A DNA stretch of 64,000 bases from Listeria sp. PSOL-1 (GCF_902806445.1 NZ_LR760298.1:124001-188000); one strand, 5' to 3'; counted from the first letter of the stretch, positions 35,760 through 45,532 are shown. The notes: generated from the sequence alone by a model not told the origin. Numbers and translations: made by a program.

Positions 35760-36473
35760 ATGCAAGTTATTATTGAAAAAGATTATGAACAAATGAGTAG
35801 GACAGCGATGCAACTTTTACTTGGACTAATGTATCAACCAAAAAAAGTTCATTTAGCAATTACAGCAGGAAGCACACCAAAACGACTTTATGAATTATTA
35901 AGTGCAGAAATGAAAGCGAAAACACCACTTGAAAATGTGACTTATTATAACTTTGATGAAATTCCGATCGGCAATGAAAAATGGGGTGTAACCATTTCTA
36001 ATTTAAAACAAATGTATTTTGAACCAGCTGGAATTAAAGAAGAACAGGTCCATGCTTTAGATATGTTTAATTATACAACACATGACAAGGTTATTGCAGA
36101 ACGAGGTGGACTTGATGCGATGTTACTTGGTATTGGTGCCGATGGTCATTTTTGTGGAAATTTGCCAGGGACCACAAAATTTGGGGATGAAACCGTTCGC
36201 GTTTCTATAAAGACAAGGCCAGATATACGAGAGATTTTAATCAGCGAGGTTGGCGGCGATGAGCGCAAGGTTTCTGATTATTATGTAACAATGGGACCAA
36301 AAAGCGTGATGCAAGCTAAACATATTATTTTGTTTGCAAATGGTAAGAAAAAAGCAGAGATTATCAAGCGAGCATTTTTTGGCCCTGTTACCGAAGACGT
36401 TCCAGCATCTGTTTTGCAATTACACCCTAATTTGACACTTCTTTTAGATAAAGAAGCAGCGAGTGAACTTTAA
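35760..36473 (+). CDS. NagB-like sugar-phosphate isomerase/lactonase family protein
   Basis: A 237-residue soluble protein of the glucosamine-6-phosphate deaminase/6-phosphogluconolactonase fold. LAITAGSTPKRLYELL binds the sugar phosphate, and YYNFDEIPIG, LLGIGADGHFCGNLPGT and the C-terminal PASVLQLHPNLTLLLDKEA match NagB-type enzymes. It may not be the main NagB of the organism: it sits behind a MerR-controlled promoter, not in an amino-sugar operon. ATG 35760 follows GAGGTGG. Confidence 0.82.
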   Translation: MQVIIEKDYEQMSRTAMQLLLGLMYQPKKVHLAITAGSTPKRLYELLSAEMKAKTPLENVTYYNFDEIPIGNEKWGVTISNLKQMYFEPAGIKEEQVHALDMFNYTTHDKVIAERGGLDAMLLGIGADGHFCGNLPGTTKFGDETVRVSIKTRPDIREILISEVGGDERKVSDYYVTMGPKSVMQAKHIILFANGKKKAEIIKRAFFGPVTEDVPASVLQLHPNLTLLLDKEAASEL

Positions 36474-36478
36474 AAAGG

Positions 36479-36527
36479 ACATAAGCGCGGTATTTTGAAA
36501 GGAATATCCGCGGTTATGTTTTTTTTA
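36479..36527 (+). terminator. Terminator after the NagB-like gene
   Basis: ACATAA-GCGCGG and its near-complement CCGCGG-TTATGT (36479-36519) are followed by eight T. Confidence 0.8.
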
Positions 36528-36646
36528 ATTAATATATTTAATAAAAACTGTGTAAAAAAGATTTGATTTGATATTTATGTGTGTAATTATAAAACTTGTT
36601 AGTATGAATATTTACTTGTTGGCATGAAATTTGCTACATAAAATAG

Positions 36647-36701
36647 TATCTAGAATTTAATAATAAAAAAGGAGGTGTAACTAAGTAATCAATTCTAGAT
36701 A
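36647..36701 (+). promoter_or_regulatory. Chitinase leader inverted repeat enclosing a Shine-Dalgarno-like sequence
   Basis: TATCTAGAATT (36647-36657) and its exact complement (36691-36701) enclose a 33-base loop with GGAGGTG at 36671-36677. That ribosome-site-like sequence has no proper start codon after it, and the real chitinase ribosome site is at 36733-36739. This may be an mRNA control structure or an sRNA target. Confidence 0.4.
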
Positions 36702-36744
36702 AGGGATGACTGGATTTTAAAAAATATTAATTGAGGTGGTTCTT

Positions 36745-38994
36745 ATGAAAAAAGTGATTCGTATTCTTGCAGGTATTGTACTTGTATTATCTGGATTAAC
36801 CTTTACAGGAGAGACTACAAAAGCGGTTGAAGCACCAAAATATCGTCAAGTTGCATACAATGGCGATTGGGCTATTTGGGGAGGAGAAGGGAACTTTTAT
36901 CCCAAAAATATTGCGGCAGATAAACTGACACATTTAACATTAGCCTTTTTAGATTTTGATAGTAATGGTAAGTTGAAATTTACTGATAAAGATGCAGCAG
37001 TTGGGGCACCTGTTGGCGGCGAGGGAGTTCAGTGGAATAGTGCTAGTGCGGGCCTTTTAAATGCTATGCAAGATTTGCGCGCTAAAAATCCTAATTTAAA
37101 AATTGGGATTTCCATTGGAGGTTGGTCAAAATCAGGCGACTTTTCTGAAGTAGCGGCAGATCCTTCCAAACGCGCTCAATTTGTGGAAGATATTGCGAAA
37201 TTTATCAGATATACAAATCTGGACTTTGTTGACTTAGATTGGGAATACCCAGCTTCTGTTCGGGAACCAGATTTAGTTGATAACAAGAATGATGAAGGAA
37301 CACCTCATGCGAAACCAGAAGATAAACAGAATTTTATTACATTATTGAATGACATTAGAACAACCATTGATAAACAAGGAAAAGAATTAAATAAAACCTA
37401 TGAATTATCTGTCGCTTTGCCAGCTGCTCAAAAAACACTCCAAGACGGGGTTGATGTAAAAAAATTATTTGAAGTAGTAGATTTTGCAAATGTGATGACT
37501 TATGACATGAATGGAGCTTGGGTATCGAATAGTGCACATCATACTGCGTTATATGGAAATCCAGCAGACCCTAACTATGCAAGTGGCTTATCAGTTGATC
37601 AAACCGTTAAGTATTTACAAAGTCAAGGGGCTGATTCCAAAAAAATTGTCATCGGGGCGGCTTACTATACACGTGGCTGGAATAAAGTAGAATCAGGAAC
37701 GGATACCGATCATCCTGGACTTTTCCAACCAGCTGAAAAAAATAATAAAGATGCAGATGGAACACCTACTTATGGGGCAGGCAATAAAAGCTCACTTAGT
37801 GCAGGCGACGGGGGACGTGCTGGTGGTGTTTGGCCATACCGAAATATTGATGATCTTAAAACAAAATCAACTGATTTAAAAGAATATTGGGATGATATTG
37901 CTAAAGCGCCTTATCTCTATAACGATAAAACAGGTGAATTTTACACATACGATAATGTGCGTTCTATCGCTGAAAAAACAAAATATGTTAAAGATAATCA
38001 GTTAGGCGGCGTTATTTCCTGGATGCAGTCTCAAGATAAAGAAACAGACAGTACAAAGCGGGATGAGCTTACAAAGGCCACCAAGGATGGTTTGTTTGGC
38101 TCAACACCTCTTCCAGAAGAACAAATAAATTATGCGGGTCTGAATGTAGAAGTTTCAATTGAGCCATACAGTGAAAATGGCGTAGGTTATGAAGTAACAG
38201 TAAAAAACAATGAAAAAGTGGATGAAACAGACGATGTCCTGAAATCAGTAGAAACGGCTTTTGAAACGGTTAAATTACCTAAATTATACATTGCGCTAGA
38301 TTCTTCTGAAACACTAACAAATGGCGATTATAAAGCAGGAACCGTAACAACAGAAAATGGCATTACAACAGTAGACTTGGCATCAGTATACGATGGCCAA
38401 GAAATTCCTCAAGGTGCAAGCTATACATTTAGATTAAAATCAAGCGCAGATACGGTTGACCCAAGCCACATCAGTAAGATTGATTTAGTACAACGCATCG
38501 GGAAAACAGGTGCAGAACTAAGTAAGCAAACTGTCTATGGAACAGAGGATATTAACCATGACTCAACAGACAATACACCACCAAGTGCGCCAACAAATCT
38601 AAAAGCATCAGAGAAAGCGGATAAAAATGTCACATTAAGTTGGACAGCAGCAACAGATGACGTAAAAGTGGCTGGGTATAAGATATACCGCGATAACGCT
38701 TTAGTTGGGACATCATCAAATACGACATTTGCTGATCAAAACTTAACTCCCAATACTACCTATATTTATACCGTAAAAGCTTATGACAGCGCAGGTAATT
38801 TTTCAGCTGCAAGCGAACCGCTATCAGTGACAACAAATAATGAACTTCCAATAACGAATGCTTGGGATGCAGATAAAGTCTATACTTCAGGGGATGTTGT
38901 CACTTATCAAAGCAAAACTTACCGAGCAAAATGGTGGACACAAGGTAACATTCCAGGAGCAGAAGAATGGGGCCCTTGGGAGCTTATTCAATAG
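36745..38994 (+). CDS. chiB: Secreted chitinase, GH18 with FN3 and chitin-binding domain
   Basis: An extracellular endochitinase of 749 residues. Signal peptide about 1-29; GH18 barrel about 32-440 with the catalytic motif DFVDLDWE (D160, D163, D165, E167) and SIGGW; a beta-rich spacer domain (about 450-605); a fibronectin type III domain (about 612-699); and a C-terminal CBM5/12 chitin-binding module (AWDADKVYTSGDVVTY, WWTQG, WGPW). Length and domain order resemble Listeria ChiB. ATG 36745 follows GAGGTGG. A palindromic repeat copy follows the stop. Confidence 0.93.
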   Translation: MKKVIRILAGIVLVLSGLTFTGETTKAVEAPKYRQVAYNGDWAIWGGEGNFYPKNIAADKLTHLTLAFLDFDSNGKLKFTDKDAAVGAPVGGEGVQWNSASAGLLNAMQDLRAKNPNLKIGISIGGWSKSGDFSEVAADPSKRAQFVEDIAKFIRYTNLDFVDLDWEYPASVREPDLVDNKNDEGTPHAKPEDKQNFITLLNDIRTTIDKQGKELNKTYELSVALPAAQKTLQDGVDVKKLFEVVDFANVMTYDMNGAWVSNSAHHTALYGNPADPNYASGLSVDQTVKYLQSQGADSKKIVIGAAYYTRGWNKVESGTDTDHPGLFQPAEKNNKDADGTPTYGAGNKSSLSAGDGGRAGGVWPYRNIDDLKTKSTDLKEYWDDIAKAPYLYNDKTGEFYTYDNVRSIAEKTKYVKDNQLGGVISWMQSQDKETDSTKRDELTKATKDGLFGSTPLPEEQINYAGLNVEVSIEPYSENGVGYEVTVKNNEKVDETDDVLKSVETAFETVKLPKLYIALDSSETLTNGDYKAGTVTTENGITTVDLASVYDGQEIPQGASYTFRLKSSADTVDPSHISKIDLVQRIGKTGAELSKQTVYGTEDINHDSTDNTPPSAPTNLKASEKADKNVTLSWTAATDDVKVAGYKIYRDNALVGTSSNTTFADQNLTPNTTYIYTVKAYDSAGNFSAASEPLSVTTNNELPITNAWDADKVYTSGDVVTYQSKTYRAKWWTQGNIPGAEEWGPWELIQ

Positions 38995-39007
38995 TCCACA
39001 GAAAGAG

Positions 39008-39142
39008 CCTGTGACATAAACAAAATAAATTAGCGACAAGCGCTCGCGATTGAAAAGGTTTGCCAGACTTCGGGTTTCTGGCAAGCCTTTTCAATATAGA
39101 CGCTTTCGCTCGATTTGTCGTGTAGAGTCTACGCTATATTTT
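39008..39142 (+). repeat. Dispersed 3'-end palindromic repeat, copy D (short loop)
   Basis: It starts 14 bp after the chitinase stop. The loop between the arms is reduced to nine bases, so 39050-39067 (TTGAAAAGGTTTGCCAGA) pairs with 39077-39094 over 18 bp, with one G-T pair. The outer CGACAA/TTGTCG pair and the T-rich tail are kept. Confidence 0.85.
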
Positions 39143-39250
39143 CTTGAATGACCCAGACGCTTTTATTTATTGCGCAAAAGGAATCTTTTTGATAAATGAC
39201 ATCCTTAAAAATCCAGTGTATACTTAAATGTAAAAAGGGGGTAACATAGA

Positions 39251-40768
39251 ATGAAGAAATTTGTGCAGTTGGTGGTCATGATCCTCCTTATTATTGGAGT
39301 GGGTTTTTTACTTAAGGAATGGTCTGAAGTTATTTTATATACAGCGGCCATTTTGATTGAGCTGGCGGGAATGGCTGTTGCTATTCGTCTTATCTTTTGG
39401 GATAAACGAGGAACAAGTTCTAAAGTCGCTTGGATTGCTGTTATTTTTGTTCTGCCAATACTCGGTTATTTTATTTACTTATTTTTCGGGCGTAATCCAC
39501 AAAGCCGTATTTTTCACTACCATCAAATCAATGAAGCCCATAAAATTACGACGAAGATCCGTGCACTTGAAAAAACGCACAACACAAATGCAGCGCCAGA
39601 TTTATCAAAAAGGATTGCTCATTTAACTGATATTCAAGCCGTTAATGGCAATGAGCTAAAGCTGCTTACAAATGGTGACGAGACTTTCAAAGCGATTATC
39701 GAATCACTAAAACAAGCAAAAAATCACATTCATATTCAATATTATATCTATAGAGCGGATGCAATTGGTACCGAAATCCGTGATCTTTTAATTGATAAAC
39801 TGAATGAAGGCGTTGAAGTGCGTTTTATGTATGATGCATGGGGCTGTGCCAAGCTTCATGAAAGTTTTTTAAAACCGCTTGAAGAAGCTGGTGCAGAAAT
39901 TCAGGCGTTTGACCCAATTCGCTCAATTTGGATAGCACGCACTGCAAATTTACGTAATCACCGCAAGTTAATCGTCATTGATGGGCAGATTGGCTTTACC
40001 GGTGGATTAAATATTGGGGAAGAATATCGTAGCAATACACCTGATTTTGTCGTTTGGCGTGATACACATATCAAAATTAATGGCCCGGCAATTTTAGAAT
40101 TACAGGAATCCTTTTTAGTAGATTGGGTTTATATGAAAAATTGTGCGGAAGCAGCGGACTCATTTATTAATGAAGCAGGCGTAAAACAATATTTATCTCC
40201 AAAAACAAGAGGTTCAGAATGGGCGCAAATCGTTTACGGGGGACCTTACGACAAAGAAAATGGTGTGCGTGATGCCATTTTAGATTTGATTGAATCGGCA
40301 AAAGAGTCTGTTTGGATTGCTTCACCTTATTTTGTTCCTGATGAAGAAGCTCTTGCTGTTCTTCGGCGTGTATCCATGAGTGGCATTGATGTTCGTGTTA
40401 TCATTCCGGGAAAAGGTGATCGAGCAATCTCATTTCATGGAAGCAATGCTTATATTGAAACGATGCTTGAAGCAGGAACAAAAATGTATGCGTACCGGGA
40501 TGATTCATTTATCCATGCTAAATTAATTCTCGTAGACGGAGAAAGAGGCGCCGTTGGTACTGCAAATTTTGACGTTCGGAGTTTTCGCCTTAATCATGAA
40601 CTTATGGTCTTTTTATATGAAACAGATTCTGCAATTAAGAAGATGTTAGTTGACTTTGAAGCTGACTTCAAAGCAAGTAAGTTATATCAAATAGAAGATA
40701 TCAAACAAAAATCATGGTATACGAAAATGAAAGAAAACCTTTCTAGTTTGTTATCTCCTATTTTATAA
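39251..40768 (+). CDS. cls: Cardiolipin synthase
   Basis: This membrane phospholipase-D-type enzyme joins two phosphatidylglycerols to cardiolipin. The 505 residues include two N-terminal membrane segments (about 7-65) and two HKD motifs: HRKLIVIDGQIGFTGGLN (about 237) and HAKLILVDGERGAVGTANFD (about 424). Length is normal. ATG 39251 follows AAAGGGGG. A GNAT gene begins 27 bp after the stop and may be cotranscribed. Confidence 0.95.
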   Translation: MKKFVQLVVMILLIIGVGFLLKEWSEVILYTAAILIELAGMAVAIRLIFWDKRGTSSKVAWIAVIFVLPILGYFIYLFFGRNPQSRIFHYHQINEAHKITTKIRALEKTHNTNAAPDLSKRIAHLTDIQAVNGNELKLLTNGDETFKAIIESLKQAKNHIHIQYYIYRADAIGTEIRDLLIDKLNEGVEVRFMYDAWGCAKLHESFLKPLEEAGAEIQAFDPIRSIWIARTANLRNHRKLIVIDGQIGFTGGLNIGEEYRSNTPDFVVWRDTHIKINGPAILELQESFLVDWVYMKNCAEAADSFINEAGVKQYLSPKTRGSEWAQIVYGGPYDKENGVRDAILDLIESAKESVWIASPYFVPDEEALAVLRRVSMSGIDVRVIIPGKGDRAISFHGSNAYIETMLEAGTKMYAYRDDSFIHAKLILVDGERGAVGTANFDVRSFRLNHELMVFLYETDSAIKKMLVDFEADFKASKLYQIEDIKQKSWYTKMKENLSSLLSPIL

Positions 40769-40795
40769 ACCCTAGTTTTTAAGGAGGAACTATTA

Positions 40796-41359
40796 ATGAT
40801 TCGACAAGCTACTATGGATGATGCAACAGAAATCGCCCCACTTCTTCTTACAATTTGGAAAGATATGGAGCTCTCCATTTTTAAAACAGAAAAAGAAGCA
40901 ACGATAATAAAAGCACTAACAAAAGCCATTCTACTCCCAAATTATCGTTATTATTATAAACACATTTATGTTTACGAAAAAGGACAACAAATCGCGGGTG
41001 TGGTGGCGGGTTATCCAAGTAAAATAGAACCATTAATTGAAAAACCCTGGCAGCAAGTTATCGAGGAGTTTCATTTAACCCATACAAAACCTGTCTTTGT
41101 AGATCTAGAGACTTTCCCAAATGAATGGTATTTAGATTCTTTAGTGACAAGCGAAGAATTTCGAGGCCAAGGAATTGGCTCAGCTTTAACTAATGAATTA
41201 CCTAATATCGCTAAAGCAAGTGGGGAAAGCGTTATTGGTTTAAACTGCGATAAAAAAAACCCTCATGCCAAACGACTTTACAATCGACTAGGTTTTGTAA
41301 AAGTAGGGGAAGTAGTACTTGGAACACATTTATATGATCATATGCAAAAGCCACTATAA
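40796..41359 (+). CDS. GNAT family N-acetyltransferase
   Basis: An acetyltransferase of 187 residues. It has N-terminal IRQATMDDATEIAPLL, the acetyl-CoA loop LVTSEEFRGQGIGSAL (about 119-134) and the C-terminal LNCDKKNPHAKRLYNRLGFVKVGE. The substrate is unknown. AAGGAGGAAC precedes ATG 40796. Its proximity to cls suggests cotranscription, not a shared pathway. Confidence 0.88.
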   Translation: MIRQATMDDATEIAPLLLTIWKDMELSIFKTEKEATIIKALTKAILLPNYRYYYKHIYVYEKGQQIAGVVAGYPSKIEPLIEKPWQQVIEEFHLTHTKPVFVDLETFPNEWYLDSLVTSEEFRGQGIGSALTNELPNIAKASGESVIGLNCDKKNPHAKRLYNRLGFVKVGEVVLGTHLYDHMQKPL

Positions 41360-41449
41360 AAAGCATTGTCTAGCTTTCACAATTGTACCTTATCGAAACT
41401 GTACATTCATTTCAATTCGTGCTAAGCTAAAAGCTACGGAGGTGCAGTT

Positions 41450-42109
41450 GTGAAAAAATACATAATAAGCATATTAGTTGTGTGCCTTGCTTTTGTGGCT
41501 GGTTGCGCAAATATTACGAACACAGTTAAAGTAAACAAAAATGGGACTGCTGATATTAATTTTGATGTGAATTTTGATGGGACAGCGGCTTTTCTGGCCG
41601 ATTCAATTATGAATAAGGCGGTTCCTCAATTTAAAGATCAAGGATTTAAAGTAAAAAAAGTTTCATCAACAGAATATCAATTTAGCCGCCACATTAAACA
41701 AACAACTGGAGGCAAAAACACAAACCAATTAGCCAAAGAATACGGAATTAATTACAAGGAAACAAAAGGCTTTTTCTTTGATAAAGTGAGATTAGATGGA
41801 ACAGTTGATATGCCAAAGCTATTAAAACAATATAGTGGCGATGCAGCGATCCCAAATAATATATTATCACAAGTTAATTATACACTTGTGCTTGACTTAC
41901 CAATTTCAGGTATTGGAAAGAATAATGCAGATAAGGTTTCAGGTGGAAAATTAACTTGGAAGGTACCATTAACTGAGAAGAAACCACTTTTCTTTGAAAT
42001 AAATGTTCCTAATGTGAAAAATATTGCTATCGTAGGAGGCATCGTTCTTATTTTAGCAGTTGCTCTTATCATTTGGTTAGTAAGAAGAAAAAGAAAATCA
42101 TCATTATAA
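41450..42109 (+). CDS. LppM-like lipoprotein (DUF3153-type) with C-terminal membrane anchor
   Basis: A 219-residue envelope protein. The signal peptide ends in the lipobox VAGC (Cys about residue 19). The body opens with NTVKVNKNGTADINFDVNFDG, typical of LppM/DUF3153 proteins, and ends with a membrane segment (about 190-212) and the basic tail RRKRKSS. It is thus tethered at both ends, facing outward. Function is unknown. The start is GTG 41450 behind GGAGGTG. Confidence 0.8.
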   Translation: MKKYIISILVVCLAFVAGCANITNTVKVNKNGTADINFDVNFDGTAAFLADSIMNKAVPQFKDQGFKVKKVSSTEYQFSRHIKQTTGGKNTNQLAKEYGINYKETKGFFFDKVRLDGTVDMPKLLKQYSGDAAIPNNILSQVNYTLVLDLPISGIGKNNADKVSGGKLTWKVPLTEKKPLFFEINVPNVKNIAIVGGIVLILAVALIIWLVRRKRKSSL

Positions 42110-42114
42110 ATTAG

Positions 42115-42160
42115 AAAAACACATTTTCCTTTATTCGTTAAAAGGAAAATGTGTTTTTAA
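42115..42160. terminator. Bidirectional terminator lipoprotein / DHA2 exporter
   Basis: Perfect 18-bp arms 42115-42132 and 42141-42158 (AAAAACACATTTTCCTTT) between convergent genes. Confidence 0.9.
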
Positions 42161-42173
42161 TTTAGTAAAAATG

Positions 42174-43523
42174 CTAATCTACATGTCTATGGTACGCAAG
42201 GTTCGATACAGCGAGTAGGGCAATAAAGATAAAAAGGATCATAAAAATTAAAGAATAATTATAAATTTTAGCTGGAATCATTTGCACACTACTCAAAGCA
42301 ACGATAACTGATAACCCCAGTGCCCCTCCAAATTGGTGAATTGTATTAACCACACCTGATGCTGACCCTGCAATAGAAGGATCGGTATTCGCTAAGCCCA
42401 TTTCAGTCATTGGACTTAATGAAAGCCCTTGCCCAACTCCCAAAAATATCATCGGGACCGCCATTGATAAGATATAACCCGATTCAATTTTAGCAATAAA
42501 AGCGATGATAAAGCCAAGCATTGTTAATATTATCCCAATAAATAACACACGAGTATCACCAAAGCGTTTTTTAAGCATTGTGACTTTTGTCGCTGAAAAA
42601 AACTGAACTACAGTCATTGGTAGAAAGGAAATACCAGCTTGTAGCGGACTATAGTGAAAGACATGCTGCATTGCTTGAGGTGCAAGAAACCAATAAGCAA
42701 GTATACCACCCATAAAGAAAAAGCGAGCAATATAGGAACTACTGCGTTCGTAATCTAAAAATAATTTAAGCGGCATTATTGGTGCTTTAGCGTAGTGCTG
42801 AGTGATAATAAAAGCCCCCAAAAAAATAAGCGCGATGACCAGAAAGGTTAACTGATGGGTTTCACCAACGATGCTGTAGAGTAATGTCGAAAAGCCAATA
42901 ATAGAAAAGATCGTTCCCCGATAATCTAACTTTTGTTTACTAGTTGAAGGAAGTCTATCGGTCTTAACATATTTGAGGGTAAGAATAAAAAGAATACCTC
43001 CAATTGGCAAATTTATAAAAAAAGCATCTCGCCAAGTGAAAAGACTTGCAATCATGCCCCCAAATACTAAACCGAAGCTAGTACCGATACCAATTGTTGC
43101 TCCGTAAGCTACGATTGCTCGTGAGCGCATGTCATCACGGTAAGTATCCATTAAAAGTGCTAATGTTGCTGGTGCTAAAATAGAAGACCCTACTCCTTGT
43201 AATGCACGAGAAATAACAATCATTGGTGCATTTGTTGATAATCCTACAAATAATGAGCTTACACTAAAGAGGAATAGTCCGATGAGTAACATCCGCTTAC
43301 GACCAAAGATATCACCAGCCCGACCACTGAACAATAAAAGGCCACCAAAAGTTAGTGAGTAAGCATTACTTACCCAAGATAATGAGTGTTCATTCAGGTT
43401 TAGATCTGTCGCGATTTTTACAGTTGCTGTGAATGTGACAGATACATCGAACAAGATCATGAAGTAACTAAAAAGAATAACGGGAAGAATAATACCAAAT
43501 TTTTGCTGAGTAGATTTTGACAT
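42174..43523 (-). CDS. MFS drug exporter, DHA2-like
   Basis: A proton-driven multidrug exporter of 449 residues with about 14 membrane segments. It has the DHA2 N-terminal pattern WVSNAYSLTFGGLLLFSGRAGDIFGRKRMLL, then RALQGVGSSILAPATLALL and the export motif C-like GIGTSFGLVFGGMI. ATG 43523 has AGGAG upstream. It is divergent from the MerR-type gene at 43669, which is the likely local regulator. Confidence 0.88.
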   Translation of the reverse strand: MSKSTQQKFGIILPVILFSYFMILFDVSVTFTATVKIATDLNLNEHSLSWVSNAYSLTFGGLLLFSGRAGDIFGRKRMLLIGLFLFSVSSLFVGLSTNAPMIVISRALQGVGSSILAPATLALLMDTYRDDMRSRAIVAYGATIGIGTSFGLVFGGMIASLFTWRDAFFINLPIGGILFILTLKYVKTDRLPSTSKQKLDYRGTIFSIIGFSTLLYSIVGETHQLTFLVIALIFLGAFIITQHYAKAPIMPLKLFLDYERSSSYIARFFFMGGILAYWFLAPQAMQHVFHYSPLQAGISFLPMTVVQFFSATKVTMLKKRFGDTRVLFIGIILTMLGFIIAFIAKIESGYILSMAVPMIFLGVGQGLSLSPMTEMGLANTDPSIAGSASGVVNTIHQFGGALGLSVIVALSSVQMIPAKIYNYSLIFMILFIFIALLAVSNLAYHRHVD

Positions 43524-43668
43524 ATTTTTTCTCCTGATCAAAATGATTTATTAAAATACTTGGTTATTATAAACCTTTGTCTGCACTCTAAGGCAAGTGT
43601 TTTTTATTAAATGATTTGCATTGAAGGGTTATAATGAAACAAAATGAAGAAAGGGCTGATGAGTATTT

Positions 43669-44058
43669 ATGAATATTGATGCTGTAAGTAAGAAATTCGA
43701 TATAACAAAAGACACCCTTCGTTATTGGGAACGTATCGGTCTATTACCCAAAGTCCAGCGTAATGAAAATGGTTATCGCAACTACTGCGAAAATGATATG
43801 AACTGGATTAGTTATATTATCTCCATGCGAAAAACAGGCATGCCCATTGAAACCTGTATTGAATACGTTCGCATGCTGCATAAAAAGGATGTTTCACCCG
43901 AAGCGCGACGTAAGCTCCTAATTAATCAGCGTGATGAGTTGGTAGCCCAAATACAAAATATTCAGCTTGTCATCGATTATCTTAATGAAAAAATTGATCA
44001 TTTTGAAGAACATATTTTACCTAAAGAGGCAGAACAACTTTTTTTAGATAAAAGATGA
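43669..44058 (+). CDS. MerR family regulator (short, AdhR/NmlR-like)
   Basis: A 129-residue MerR protein with the DNA-binding domain IDAVSKKFDITKDTLRYWERIGLLPKVQRNENGYRNY and a dimerisation helix but no large ligand domain. Short MerR proteins of this form in Firmicutes sense aldehydes or other electrophiles and control nearby aldo-keto reductase or alcohol dehydrogenase genes. Both a divergent exporter and a downstream aldo-keto reductase are here. No cysteine equivalent to the AdhR sensor is obvious beyond those in NYCEND and IETCIE. Confidence 0.88.
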   Translation: MNIDAVSKKFDITKDTLRYWERIGLLPKVQRNENGYRNYCENDMNWISYIISMRKTGMPIETCIEYVRMLHKKDVSPEARRKLLINQRDELVAQIQNIQLVIDYLNEKIDHFEEHILPKEAEQLFLDKR

Positions 44059-44121
44059 AATGAAGGAAATGTACTCTAAAATGGCTGTTAAGAGCTATGA
44101 TAATAAAAAAATGCTAAATAT

Positions 44122-44152
44122 TTGCTTTACAATACGCTTTAAAGGGTATGAT
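44122..44152 (+). promoter_or_regulatory. Possible MerR-type promoter of the aldo-keto reductase
   Basis: TTGCTT (44122-44127) and TATGAT (44147-44152) are 19 bp apart, with the small palindrome CTTTAAAG (44137-44144) in the spacer. The -35 is weak, so this is tentative. Confidence 0.4.
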
Positions 44153-44183
44153 AAGGAAGTATTAATTTTTAGGAGGATGAATG

Positions 44184-45008
44184 ATGAATTTAAAAGATAC
44201 AGTGGAACTTGCAAATGGCGTTCTGATGCCACATATGGGATTTGGTGTATGGCAGGTTAAAGATGGCGAAGAAGCAGTGAATTCAGTAAAATGGGCAATA
44301 GAAACAGGATATATCAGCATTGATACAGCCGCCGCTTATAAAAACGAAGATGGTGTCGGCCGTGCTATTAAAGAATCAGGAAAAAAACGTGATGAATTAT
44401 TTGTGACAACAAAACTTTGGAATGCTGATCAAGGTTATGAATCAACGTTAGCTGCCTTTGACAAAAGCCTTGCCAAATTAGGCCTTGATTATCTTGACTT
44501 ATACCTCATTCATTGGCCAGGAACTAGACTATTCAAAGAGACATGGCGCGCTTTTGAAAAATTATATAAAGATAAAAAAGTGCGAGCAATCGGTGTATGT
44601 AATTTCCATGAACATCATCTAAAAGAATTAATGGAAGACGCTGAGATCCCGCCGATGGTAAATCAAATTGAGCTTCATCCATTACTTACACAAGAGCCTT
44701 TACGCAAATTTTGTAAAGAACACAATATTGTAGTTGAAGCCTGGTCTCCACTTGGTAACGGAAAAATCTTAGCAAATGCTGATTTGAAAGCTATTGCTGA
44801 TAAGCATGGTAAATCAGTAGCCCAAGTTATTTTGCGCTGGGATTTGCAAAATGGGATTGTGACTATCCCGAAATCTGTTCATAAAGAACGGATTATTGAA
44901 AATGCCCAAGTCTTTGATTTTGAGCTAAGTAGAGAAGAAGTAGAAGCGATTAATGCTTTGAATAAAAACGAACGTACAGGTCCAGATCCGGAGGAATTTA
45001 ATTTCTAA
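44184..45008 (+). CDS. Aldo/keto reductase
   Basis: An NADPH-dependent reductase of 274 residues of the 2,5-diketogluconate reductase/YtbE-type branch. It has a TIM barrel with the catalytic tetrad Asp in [13 protein letters not shown], Tyr of AYKNE, Lys in VTTKLWN and His in LIHWP, and the cofactor motif [20 protein letters not shown]. It likely detoxifies aldehydes such as methylglyoxal. ATG 44184 lies seven bases after AGGAGG; the ATG at 44181 is too close. Confidence 0.92.
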   Translation: MNLKDTVELANGVLMPHMGFGVWQVKDGEEAVNSVKWAIETGYISIDTAAAYKNEDGVGRAIKESGKKRDELFVTTKLWNADQGYESTLAAFDKSLAKLGLDYLDLYLIHWPGTRLFKETWRAFEKLYKDKKVRAIGVCNFHEHHLKELMEDAEIPPMVNQIELHPLLTQEPLRKFCKEHNIVVEAWSPLGNGKILANADLKAIADKHGKSVAQVILRWDLQNGIVTIPKSVHKERIIENAQVFDFELSREEVEAINALNKNERTGPDPEEFNF

Positions 45009-45485
45009 TAACTGGAAAGAAGCTACTGATTATTTTAGTTTTTGGGGGCTTTTGTCTCGTGAAATATCATTATTTGAAGCAAATAAGATTTTTTGAGCTT
45101 AGAGACACCCAAAGTTTTAACCTTGTGCCTTATCTAAGTAATATCAAACTAATATAGCTTGTCAATCAAATTATTCAATGCTACGAAAAACCTTTTAATA
45201 CAGGAACTATGTCAATAATAATCTTTTGTTCTCTTGTATCTAGCGAGATAATTCTTTTTTATTGTTTAGCACTCTACGCTACAATAGCTTTTGTAAATCA
45301 AGAATATTGCATATATATCATGGATTCTTTTAATTTTAAGTTGATTGCCATGAAGTTTTACAATAGTTTTATTTTGTCCTCTTAAACAAGGAGTGATAGC
45401 ATTTCCAGGGTGTATTTTTAAAATAAGCTGCTATGTGCAGAAAAACAAAAATTAAGAGATGAGTCATTACGATTCATCTCTTTTT
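45009..45485 (+). other. Gene-poor stretch ending in an orphan terminator
   Basis: No open frame with a ribosome site is visible between the aldo-keto reductase and the frameshifted gene at 45600. The stretch contains AACAAGGAGTGATAG near 45390, which looks like a ribosome site without a start codon. It closes with a clear terminator at 45454-45488: AAGAGATGA paired with TCATCTCTT, then T7. A small RNA or the remains of a lost gene are possible. Confidence 0.5.
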
Positions 45486-45532
45486 TGTTCCTTTCTAGTG
45501 TGAGCGTTATGAAAAAAATATTGTTATATATT

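Noticed and set aside
44060-44260. 66-codon frame between the MerR gene and the aldo-keto reductase
   Set aside because: It has no ribosome site, overlaps the true start of the aldo-keto reductase, and covers a likely promoter.
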